DNA of 64,000 bases from NCBI GenBank assembly GCA_050255815.1, contig JBLMVJ010000035.1, forward strand, positions 24,919 to 88,918, in the 5' to 3' direction. The translations under genes were made by a program, and so were the position numbers. Of the stretch, positions 51,557 to 60,500 are shown one piece after another (positions within the stretch are counted from its first letter, which is position 1; every line of letters begins with the position of its first letter). Below the pieces are notes generated by a model, which saw nothing but the letters and a program-made list of their open reading frames with translations, did no database searches and was not told the origin of the DNA. This stretch comes from JAGORM01 sp050255815 (lineage in GTDB: Bacteria; Patescibacteriota; Microgenomatia; Levybacterales; GWA1-39-11).

Positions 51557-53026
51557 ATGGACAATAACGCATTTGCGCAATATTTAAAACAAACCGGGGA
51601 ATACGGTGTAACCTACCAGGTAAACCATCCTATTGTCTTTATTGACGGCCTGCCAAAAGTCAAAACGCATGAAATCATTCTGTTTGAAACAGGACAGCGC
51701 GGTGAGGTTTTTGCCATAAACCGCGGGAAAGTTGAAGCGCGTATTTTTTCCCATGAGCCTATTGTAGTAGGCACAAAGGTCACCAGGACTGACACTCTCC
51801 TCTCTATCCCCGTAGGAAAAGAGCTGTTGGGACATGCTATAAATCCTTTGGGGGAGCCGCTGGATCCTTCCATTCCTTTTACCAGTCCTAAGCAATCCCG
51901 CCAGCTGGATGCAAACCCTATAGGAATCGCGGGCAGAAAGAAAATCACTAACCAGCTGCTAACCGGCGTTTCAATCATAGATCTCCTGCTGCCACTAGGA
52001 AAAGGACAGCGGGAACTGATCATAGGAGACCGTAAAACCGGAAAGACGTCCCTTTTAATGACAGCCATAAAAAAACAGGTCTATGAAGGCTCTATTGCCA
52101 TTTATGCAGCTATTGCAAAGAAAAAAAGCGACATTAAAAAAATGCAGGAATTTTTTGAAAAAGAAAAAATTATGCATAAGGTAATCATAGTAGGCACCTC
52201 TTCCCATGATTCAACCAGCCTTATCTACCAAACGCCCTATGCTGCTATGACTATAGCGGAACATTTTAGGGACCTGGGCATTAACACGCTTTTAATTTTA
52301 GATGACCTGTCTATCCACGCAAAATTCTACCGTGAGATTTCCCTGTTGGCCCGGCGCTTTCCGGGCCGTGACTCTTATCCCGGGGACATCTTTTATACCC
52401 ACTCAAAGCTTCTAGAGCGTGCCGGTAATTTTAAACACCCAACGGTTGGGGAAGTGTCTATCACATGCTTGCCGGTTATTGAAATTGTAGAAGGAGATTT
52501 TACCGGGTATGTTTCAACCAATGTCATGGGCATTACAGACGGCCATATTTATCTGGATGCTGATATTTACTACCAGGGCATGCGTCCGGCCGTAAATATT
52601 CCTCTTTCCGTTACCCGCGTAGGCCGCCAGACACTGGATAAGCTGTCCCGGGAAGTCAACAAAAACCTTACCTCATTTGTTACTTCCTATGAAAAACTAC
52701 AGTCCGTTTCCCATTTTGGCCAGGAGCTTGCAGCTGACGTTAAAAAAAAGCTCCAGACGGGAGATGTTATTTATAAATTCTTTAACCAGCACTACCAGCA
52801 GACTATCCCTAAGACCATCCAGCTTATTTTGGTCTCCATGATCCTACAAGGGATTATTCAGGATAAGGAAACTATGGAAAAAGTAAAACAAGGCCTGATA
52901 GATGCATACTACAACCGCGGTAAACAAAAAATCCTGTATGATATCACTAACGTCCATGACGCCGAAGCTTTTGATAAAAACGTAATGGCAAAAAAAGATA
53001 ATCTACTCTCTCTTTCTATTAAATAA
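51557..53026 (+). CDS. atpA: F1 ATPase alpha subunit
   Basis: 489 residues. Non-catalytic nucleotide-binding subunit with P-loop IIGDRKTGKTSLL (about 155-167; GDRQTGKT in typical alpha), the ILDDLSIHAKFYRE Walker B region (about 248-261), RRFPGRDSYPGDIFYTHSKLLERAG and the arginine-finger motif SVTRVGRQ (about 353-360; SVSRVG in typical alpha), which completes the catalytic site of beta. Close overall similarity to F-type alpha is evident, so the hexamer should be functional. The N-terminus is divergent. Its stop abuts the gamma start. Confidence 0.93.
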   Translation: MDNNAFAQYLKQTGEYGVTYQVNHPIVFIDGLPKVKTHEIILFETGQRGEVFAINRGKVEARIFSHEPIVVGTKVTRTDTLLSIPVGKELLGHAINPLGEPLDPSIPFTSPKQSRQLDANPIGIAGRKKITNQLLTGVSIIDLLLPLGKGQRELIIGDRKTGKTSLLMTAIKKQVYEGSIAIYAAIAKKKSDIKKMQEFFEKEKIMHKVIIVGTSSHDSTSLIYQTPYAAMTIAEHFRDLGINTLLILDDLSIHAKFYREISLLARRFPGRDSYPGDIFYTHSKLLERAGNFKHPTVGEVSITCLPVIEIVEGDFTGYVSTNVMGITDGHIYLDADIYYQGMRPAVNIPLSVTRVGRQTLDKLSREVNKNLTSFVTSYEKLQSVSHFGQELAADVKKKLQTGDVIYKFFNQHYQQTIPKTIQLILVSMILQGIIQDKETMEKVKQGLIDAYYNRGKQKILYDITNVHDAEAFDKNVMAKKDNLLSLSIK

Positions 53027-53917
53027 ATGGCACAAAGAAAAGTTGTTACAGAACATCTGGAAGCACTCAATAGCTTGAAAAGCTTAGCAGAAAGCTTTGA
53101 GCAAATTGCAGTTATCCGCATGCAAAAAATCCGTGATTCCGTGCTGCGTACCCGCGATTTTCTTGAAGAACTTTCAGATGTATATGTTGACCTGAAGTCA
53201 TCATATGAACGGGAGGTACAGGATCTATTAAAACACCGCCAGGCAGGGGACAAAAGCTTAGCCCAGGTACTCCAGAAATCCGGAAAGGTACTCTTAGTCT
53301 ATCTTTCCGCAAACGGAAAGCTCTACGGCGAAGTGACTAAAAAAACGTTTCACTTATTCAGGCAGGATATCAAAAAACCTGAATATGCTAAGGCAGATTT
53401 AATGATTGTGGGAAAAGCCGGTAGGGAAATGTATGAAGGCGGAGGGGAAGACAGGCCTTTTGAATACTTTGAAATCCCTGATACCAGCTTTGAAGTTGAT
53501 CATGTGAAAGACCTCATGGGAAAGTTTTTACAGTATGAAAAAGTCTACATTTATTACGGGAAGTTTGGCAACGTGGTGACCCAAAACTCCATTAGCAGCA
53601 GCATCACCGGAGAAGATATTTTTGAAACGGAAATAGTGTCAGAAACACCACGGGAAGACCGCTTTATCTTTGAGCCCACCCTGGAAAAAATTTTCCATTT
53701 CTTTGAAACACAGATCATGGCAAACCTGTTCACCCAAACGCTTCTTGAAAACCAGTTGGCCAGACACGCTTCCCGGGTGAACGCTATGGAAGCAGCTCTT
53801 ATAGAAATTGATAAAGAAAGCAAGGTTTACAACCGTATTAAAAACAGGTTAAAAACGCAGCTTAAGAACAGGCGCCAGCTTGAAACCATTGCAGGATTGG
53901 CCCTGTGGGAAGCATAA
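53027..53917 (+). CDS. atpG: F1 ATPase gamma-like subunit (central shaft)
   Basis: 296 residues. The N- and C-terminal helices that form the shaft are recognisable: KRKIxS-like LKSLAESFEQIAVIRMQKI near the start and, at the end, ENQLARHASRVNAMEAALIEI...NRIKNRLKTQLKNRRQLETIAG, corresponding to the family's E-x-x-ARM-x-AM...N-x-x-RQxxIT motif. The globular middle domain is divergent. Start and alpha stop are directly adjacent, so coupling is likely. No alternative family fits. Confidence 0.85.
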   Translation: MAQRKVVTEHLEALNSLKSLAESFEQIAVIRMQKIRDSVLRTRDFLEELSDVYVDLKSSYEREVQDLLKHRQAGDKSLAQVLQKSGKVLLVYLSANGKLYGEVTKKTFHLFRQDIKKPEYAKADLMIVGKAGREMYEGGGEDRPFEYFEIPDTSFEVDHVKDLMGKFLQYEKVYIYYGKFGNVVTQNSISSSITGEDIFETEIVSETPREDRFIFEPTLEKIFHFFETQIMANLFTQTLLENQLARHASRVNAMEAALIEIDKESKVYNRIKNRLKTQLKNRRQLETIAGLALWEA

Positions 53918-53973
53918 CGTCACCTCCACTACCCTTTCCCTGCCTTTCAGGTTATACTAGTAAATACTCTTCT

Positions 53974-55473
53974 ATGCATACGGGTAAAATTGTCAGCGTA
54001 AAAGGACAAATTATTGAGGTAGAATTCCTGGAACACAAACCTAAAATTTATGACGTGCTGTACTATAAGGAAGATCCTTTCATCCGCATGGAAGTTTATA
54101 CCTCAGCCTCCCCCACTTCATTTTACTGCCTTGCCTTAACCAATGTTTCAAAGCTGCACCATGGATCAGTGGTTATTAATACCGGTGAACCCATCAAAAT
54201 CCCGGTGGGAAAAGAGATGCTGGGACGCGTTATTAACACATTAGGGGTTGCCCAGGATAACCTGGGAAACATAGTTACGAAAGAATCCATGCCTATCATC
54301 TCAAACGGTATTACGTATGCAAATATCACTATACCAAAGGAGATCCTGGAAACCGGTATTAAAGTGGTAGATTTTTTTGCGCCCATAGTGAAGGGTGGAA
54401 AAGTTGGCCTGTTTGGAGGCGCAGGTGTAGGTAAAACGGTAATTATTTCTGAGATTATCCATAACCTGGTTATTCTGAATCCTGAGAAAAATGTGTCTGT
54501 TTTCACCGGTGTAGGAGAACGTACCCGTGAAGGAGAAGAGCTTTATACTACTCTTTTGGAAGGAAAAGTTATGCAGGGCGTCAGCCTTATCTATGGAAGC
54601 ATGGGAGAAAACCCCGCAATACGCTTCCGCACTGCCTTTACCGGCGTCACATTGGCAGAATATTACCGTGACGTCCTGGGGAAAGACGTGTTGTTTTTTA
54701 TTGACAATATCTTCCGTTTCGCGCAGTCCGGGTATGAGCTCTCTACCCTCATGAACTCTATTCCCTCTGAAGGAGGGTACCAGGCTACCTTAGCCTCTGA
54801 AATGGGATCTTTCCATGAACGGTTAGTTTCTACCCATAAAAATGCTATCACTACCTTTGAGGCTATTTACGTTCCTGCCGATGATTTGACTGACAGCGGA
54901 GTCCAGGCCATTTTCCCATATCTGGATTCCGGCATGATTTTATCCCGGCAAGTTTATCAGGAGGGCCGCTTCCCTGCTGTAGACATCCTGGCCTCTAACT
55001 CTGCCGCCTTAAACGTGGATATTGTTGGGGAAGAACATTACCAGACTGCGCTGGATGCCCAGGCGCTTCTTAAGAAGGCGGTTGCATTGGAAAGGATTGT
55101 GTCTCTTATTGGAGAGTCTGAACTTTCTTCTGATGACCAGGTGGTATATAAACGGTCAAAGTTTTTAAAAAACTACATGACCCAAAATTTTACGGTGGTT
55201 GAAACGCAAACTGAAAAGAAGGGCGTCTTTGTATCTGTTAAGGAAGCGGTAAAAGACGTCCGTGCAATCCTGGATGGAAAATATGACATTATGGATCCTG
55301 AAGATTTTCTGTTTATTGCCACGTTAAAAGATGTAGCGGAAAAACTGAAAGCGAAACAAAAAAAGGTCCCCACCACTCCTCCAGCACCCACCCAAACGGG
55401 TAACCCGGATGGCACAACTGCCACCCCACCTCCTTCTGCAACACCACAGACAAACCAGGCTCCCAGCTCATAG
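53974..55473 (+). CDS. atpD: F1 ATPase beta subunit (catalytic) with Pro/Thr/Gln-rich tail
   Basis: 499 residues from the ATG at 53974 (MHTGKIVSVKG); the in-frame ATG at 53905 adds a tail unlike any beta and would overlap gamma. Canonical catalytic elements: P-loop FGGAGVGKTV (about 148-157), GVGERTREGEELY with the catalytic Glu, FFIDNIFRFAQSGYELSTLM, VPADDLTD and, as a DELSEED equivalent, GESELSSDDQVVYKRS. Unusual is a roughly 40-residue C-terminal extension rich in Pro, Thr, Gln and Ser (from about 460), absent in normal beta. All motifs for ATP hydrolysis are intact. Confidence 0.94.
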   Translation: MHTGKIVSVKGQIIEVEFLEHKPKIYDVLYYKEDPFIRMEVYTSASPTSFYCLALTNVSKLHHGSVVINTGEPIKIPVGKEMLGRVINTLGVAQDNLGNIVTKESMPIISNGITYANITIPKEILETGIKVVDFFAPIVKGGKVGLFGGAGVGKTVIISEIIHNLVILNPEKNVSVFTGVGERTREGEELYTTLLEGKVMQGVSLIYGSMGENPAIRFRTAFTGVTLAEYYRDVLGKDVLFFIDNIFRFAQSGYELSTLMNSIPSEGGYQATLASEMGSFHERLVSTHKNAITTFEAIYVPADDLTDSGVQAIFPYLDSGMILSRQVYQEGRFPAVDILASNSAALNVDIVGEEHYQTALDAQALLKKAVALERIVSLIGESELSSDDQVVYKRSKFLKNYMTQNFTVVETQTEKKGVFVSVKEAVKDVRAILDGKYDIMDPEDFLFIATLKDVAEKLKAKQKKVPTTPPAPTQTGNPDGTTATPPPSATPQTNQAPSS

Positions 55474-55476
55474 GCT

Positions 55477-55785
55477 ATGGCAAATAAAAAACCCATTAAC
55501 GTTAAAGTGCGCAATACGGAAAACATTTTATTTGAAGGTGAAGTTGAACGTATTAGCTCCTTTAATGAGGTTGGGCCTTTTGACATTTACCATACGCACG
55601 CCAATTTTATTTCCATTATCAACAAACAGCTTGATCTGTACCACGACCACAAAAAGGTGAAAACCCTGCAATTTGAACAGGCTGTTTTAAAGGTGAAAAA
55701 AGATGCGGTGCACATCTTTTTAGGAATTGAGTCGCTCTTTGTGGATGAAGAACTGCTCAGTAAAAAACCTACAAAATTAAAATAA
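55477..55785 (+). CDS. atpC: F1 ATPase epsilon-like subunit (N-terminal domain only)
   Basis: 102 residues, corresponding to the beta-sandwich domain of epsilon (INVKVRNTENILFEGEVERISSFNEVGPFDIYHTHANFISII) followed by a short stretch; the C-terminal helix hairpin that inhibits ATP hydrolysis in other bacteria is missing. Loss of that brake would favour a machine meant to hydrolyse ATP. The gene follows beta after 3 nt. Confidence 0.85.
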   Translation: MANKKPINVKVRNTENILFEGEVERISSFNEVGPFDIYHTHANFISIINKQLDLYHDHKKVKTLQFEQAVLKVKKDAVHIFLGIESLFVDEELLSKKPTKLK

Positions 55786-56198
55786 AATCAGATTTGAAAA
55801 ACATTTAATTATAAATCTAAAATAGTATATTGTTCAATTTAATTGACCACTCTACTCTTTAATATTTATTTACCAGTACTTTTGAAAACGCATAAATCAA
55901 TCTTACCCGGATCTACAACCTTTTTCTCTTGATTTTTTCTTTTTTATCACCCCTGTTTATTTTTATTATGGTAGTACAAAGCTAAATTATTGGAGAAAAA
56001 ACAAAAGATAATAGAAAAAGATTCAAGGCTGTGAAAAATTGCTCTGAAAAGTGTTTTGCTTATACTATTTAATCCTAATTATATTAAAGAATCGGCTTCT
56101 TCTGCTTTTATGTACAGATAAAATATGCATTAGTATAAATTTTACTTATTTATAGGTACTAATCTTCTTACAACATAAATTTTACATATAAATAAGTA

Positions 56199-56228
56199 TT
56201 GACTAGGCGCAATAAAACATCATAAAGT
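56199..56228 (+). promoter_or_regulatory. Promoter of the anchored HTH gene
   Basis: TTGACT (56199-56204), an 18-bp spacer and TAAAGT (56223-56228). Predicted start near 56235, just before the hairpin. Confidence 0.45.
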
Positions 56229-56235
56229 TAAGTTA

Positions 56236-56277
56236 GGGTAAAAAATATTTTTTGATGTTCAAAAAATGTATTTACCC
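56236..56277 (+). promoter_or_regulatory. 5' leader hairpin or operator
   Basis: GGGTAAA...TTTACCC enclosing ATTTTTTGA...TCAAAAAAT, with a 3-nt loop and a small internal loop. It forms the very 5' end of the predicted mRNA and ends 22 nt before the ATG; as DNA it is a near-palindrome that could be the target of the encoded HTH domain. Confidence 0.45.
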
Positions 56278-56299
56278 AATGAACTAATTTAAAAAACTG

Positions 56300-57529
56300 A
56301 TGGAATCTGCTTTAGGGAGTGAAAAAAAACTTCTTACCCAGACCCAAGCTGCCGAAAAATTGGCGGTATCCCTCATGCTCCTTGAATCCTGGAACACCAG
56401 TAATGTCCTCAGTCCGGAACAAATAATTGACGGCCAAAATTATTATTCTGAAGAACAAATAAGCCTGTTTTTAAAAATCAGGCAGCTATCCCATGACCAG
56501 AAAATTGCCCAGGAACAGAAAGAACAAGAAGAGCAAGCTACGGCCCCTGTTTCAACACCTAAGGCTGCTCCTGGAAAACGCCATTTTTTTCCCTTGTATT
56601 CTTCTTACGCGGTAGTTCTGGTTATTTTGCTTATTTCCGCTTTCGCTCTGGCTCCTAAGCCTGAGGATAAAACCGCTGACGTAGCCAGTGCAAGGCAGGA
56701 AATTGCAGATGCGGCAACCGCTTCTACAAATGCGTTAAAGAACAACCTGGCAAACCAACGGTTAGGTACCCAAACTACTGCCCTCCAGGAAACCCCTACC
56801 CCATTTCTGGTTGCTGAGAAAGCAAATGTGCACGCTGAGGACGTAACTACACTGGCTTCAGTTGCCCAATCAAATAATACAGAAAATGTTATAGACGGAG
56901 GAAAAATAAAAGGGAATGCAAATGAAACACTAGCCACAACCCTGGGCGGCGTTGAGTCTATGGCAGGTGCAGACACCATCCAACAGGTAAGCGTAAACCC
57001 CATAAGCGGAATGGTGATTCTTACCGCAGGACTTCTCTCCGTAGTTCTTCTGTTTCCAAAGCGGTATGCCTTTGCTGGGCTTTCTCCAAAAGGCGGGGAT
57101 GTTCCCAGCCCAAAAAATATTGCGGTAATCCCTTCCGAGCGAGTTATTGAGGTTAACCAGAAAACTGACGGCACTATAATCTTAGACCTCTCAGGCAAAG
57201 AATATAAGATCAGTAAACCAGAATTATATTCAGAATCCGACCAGTTCTTTGGACGGCTCATGGAGCTGATAGGACCCGGTACAAAAGAAATTGATTATGT
57301 GCTGGCATCAGACAATAAAATTTCACTTTCCACTCCCCTCAGCCGGCTAGCAACCAGGCTGGGTTTTGTAGGTATAAAACGGGACCTGTTCTTTCCCCGG
57401 ACATCTAAAGACCGCGTACTATTCAGAAAATATCTTACCGCCCAGGACCTGGTGGATATGAACATTAATGAGCAACAGGTGATAGCTGAAATTACTGCCG
57501 CTTTTGAGGCTAGGTCTACACAGGTCTAA
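56300..57529 (+). CDS. Membrane protein with N-terminal MerR-like helix-turn-helix domain
   Basis: 409 residues. Residues about 10-60 (LTQTQAAEKLAVSLMLLESWN...YYSEEQISLFLKIRQL) resemble MerR/excisionase winged-helix domains. A linker leads to a first helix (about 98-114, YAVVLVILLISAFAL), then an Ala/Thr/Asn-rich region of about 130 residues, probably outside, then a second helix (about 238-255) and a cytoplasmic domain of about 150 residues with DGTIILDLSGKEYKISKPELYSE and many acidic/basic residues. A DNA-binding head, an outside segment and a cytoplasmic domain on one chain suggest envelope-to-gene signalling, or a protein interaction module derived from an HTH. Function unknown. Confidence 0.6.
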   Translation: MESALGSEKKLLTQTQAAEKLAVSLMLLESWNTSNVLSPEQIIDGQNYYSEEQISLFLKIRQLSHDQKIAQEQKEQEEQATAPVSTPKAAPGKRHFFPLYSSYAVVLVILLISAFALAPKPEDKTADVASARQEIADAATASTNALKNNLANQRLGTQTTALQETPTPFLVAEKANVHAEDVTTLASVAQSNNTENVIDGGKIKGNANETLATTLGGVESMAGADTIQQVSVNPISGMVILTAGLLSVVLLFPKRYAFAGLSPKGGDVPSPKNIAVIPSERVIEVNQKTDGTIILDLSGKEYKISKPELYSESDQFFGRLMELIGPGTKEIDYVLASDNKISLSTPLSRLATRLGFVGIKRDLFFPRTSKDRVLFRKYLTAQDLVDMNINEQQVIAEITAAFEARSTQV

Positions 57530-57594
57530 TTGAGTCCTCCCGTACCTCACATCCCCCGTCTTTTTTAGCCATGATTTAAGATCACTAAAGTATC

Positions 57595-60500
57595 ATGAAT
57601 TTATTGACCATTTCTGAGGCTGCAGAATACCTGGAAGTCTCCATCAAAGAACTTTTAGCCTTTAAGGAACACAATATCCTCAAGCCTTTTCTGGAAAATG
57701 AAGAAGGCATATTTTATACCCCTGAACAGCTGGAAGAATTTGCCAAAATGATGACGGATAAAGATATTTCTCCGGAAACAGTTGCTCCACAAACCCCTCT
57801 CATCCCCATCAGGCTTTCAGAAACAGAAGAAATAACAACTGAACCCAAATCAGGCCTGTATGGTGTGTTAATCAAATGGCTTGGTAATGAATTCTATAGC
57901 GATGAATTTATCAAAAATTACTTTCATTCCCAACTGCAGGAATCCCTCACGTTTACCCTTAAGCTTCCTAACCGCAAAAAGCTTGCGCTAGCCTCATCTG
58001 CCCTCTTTATTTTGGGAATAGGCCTGGTTACCCAGCAGTCCCGGGTGAAATATTTTTACGGGAGAATTGAGGAGAAGTTCCAGCGGGTTAACCAGAATGG
58101 CGCTTCAGTCCTTGCTGCCCAAACCAGCAAGGTAAAGCTTGCCGGAAACGTTATCTTTTCATTACCCGTTGAATTTAAACAGAGTGCAAATATTGCAAAG
58201 AACCTAACAGTTGGAGGAACCGGTGAATTCAAGGGAAATTTAACAGCCCCAAATATTCTGTATGGCCTGAAGGCGGGAGAGCACATTTTAATCACCGGAC
58301 AGGAATCCCAAACCCCTACTATTTCTGTTGACCTGAATGGTACCGTCAGTTCTATAAATGGGGCTACCGGAGACGTAACATTGGAGGCTGGAACAGATAT
58401 TTCTATAGACGGGCTCACCATCAATAATATTTCAACCCTGGCAACCATAGCTCAGCGCGGAACCTGTGATTCCTGTATTACGGATGCAGATGTATCTAAT
58501 AATCTGACTATCACTTCCGGCGGAAATGTTTCCGGGGATGCTATTAAGACGGGGATTGTAATGCCGGGAGTTGGCGGGACCGGGCTTACCACATACGCTA
58601 CCGGAGATTTGATTTATGCCTCAGCAAGCGACACTCTTGCGAATTTACCTATAGGGGATACCACGGGGAAAGTCCTTACCGTAGATAACGGCATTCCTGC
58701 CTGGAGCAACTTTACCATCACCAGCAACGGTGCAAATGACGCCATTTTCGGCAGCAACGTTGGTATAGGGGCTGCCCCTTCAGATTTGGATGCAGATTTT
58801 AACCGGTTTGCACTGGAAGTCCACGGGTCCATAGGCCCTGACCAAAACAATTTGTATGATTTAGGCTCTCCAACAAAACAATACCGGAATTTGTACCTGA
58901 CAGGCCAGACAACCTCAGGCGGAAATATTACCATTGCCAATACCTCCCCCACCATCTTCTTGATTGACACCGACCCCGGACAAAACCAATACACCATTAA
59001 CGTAGATAATTCACAATTCACCATAACCAACTCAACAACCGGGGCAAATGCCTTAACGGCTGAGGCAAACGGCAACGTAGACCTGGCCGGGGGATCTGCT
59101 TCCACCGGCTGCACCATTACTGATGCCAGCGGAGACCTTACCTGTTCCGGCAATATTACTACCACTAATACGTCCGGAACGGTTGGTTTTTTCTCACGAA
59201 ATAACGCTACCAGCACACTTACCCCGGCTACCGCGGGAGATTCCATTACAACCGGCGGAAACCTTTCCACTACCGGTACCGGTGCCATCACCTCTGCCGG
59301 TTTGCTAACTGCCTCTAACGGTTTCACGCAAACAACCGGCACATTAAATATTTCTGCAAACGGGGATTCAACTATTGATGCTGCCGCTAATCAATTAACC
59401 ATCACCTCAGCAAATTTCAGCACGACTGCTACCGGTATTAACAGTACTGCCATTGGTGCCACTACCCCGTCAACCGGCGCATTCACCTCCCTTTCTGCCC
59501 AAACCGGTACTTTCTCAAACACTAACAACCAGCTTACCCTGGGTACGGGTAGCACCACCATCATAAACGCTGCTGCAGGCGCTGCGCCGGAAACTGCAAC
59601 CATCCCGGCACTTACCGGGCCTGATACGTTTGTCATGGTCAGCCAGTCGCAAACCCTGGATAACAAAACCATAGGCTCTACCGGCCTCATTTTCAGCAAT
59701 GCCACTACTGACGTTACCACAGGAACAAATGAAGATTTCACCATAACACCGAACGGTTCCGGACAAATTGTCCTCTCTAACATTGTCCGAATGGGGTCCC
59801 TCCCGGTTGCGGGAGGTGCTGCTACCACCCTATGCCGTGATAATGCGTCAAATGAGGTGACCCAGTGCCCTGCTAATTCTTCAAATGTTGACCTGCAACA
59901 AGCTTATAACGCCGGAAATGCTATAAACGCTACGGATGCTTTTGGAGACATTGCCTTTTCCCTGGATGCGGCAAGCTCCCGCGCGTTTACACTTACTAAC
60001 GCAGGAACCGCCGCCTCTGCTTTTGTGATTAATGACACCAATGTGGCAACCCAAAACGCACTGGAAATCCAATCCGGAGGGGTTACCTCTATGACCATAG
60101 ATGAAAATGGATCACTTTCAACCTCAGGCAACTTGACCACAACCGGTACCGGAACTATCACCTCTGCCGGTAGCATTACTTCACAAGCTACTTCCAACCA
60201 GATTATATTAGGCACCGGAAATACTACCACCATTTCCTCTACTGCTCCCCTAGCTTCACGTACTGCAACTATCCCGGCCTTATCCGGAAATGATACGTTT
60301 GTGTTTGAAAACGAAACCCAAACATTGGCAAATAAAACTATTGGAACCAGCGGCCTGGTATTTTCCGCAGCTGCAACAGATGTAACTACCGGAACTAATG
60401 AAGATTTCACCATCTCTCCGAATGGAACCGGACAGATTGTTTTGTCCAACACTGCAGTTTTGGGAACGCTGATTGCGCCTACTGGAAATGCCGTAAAAAC

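Larger units (their letters stand above)
55786..56299. other. AT-rich intergenic region before the anchored HTH gene
   Basis: No gene seen in about 510 bp; the G+C content is visibly much lower than in the flanking genes. It contains a 12-bp inverted repeat (ACTTATTTATA near 56143 and TATAAATAAGT near 56187) and repeated AAATTTTAC words, then a promoter (56199-56228) and a 5' hairpin (56236-56277). It is a plausible regulatory hub for the surface proteins that follow. Confidence 0.45.

Noticed and set aside
53905..53973. N-terminal extension of beta from the first ATG
   Set aside because: It overlaps gamma and encodes residues unlike any beta N-terminus; MHTGKIVSVKG fits.
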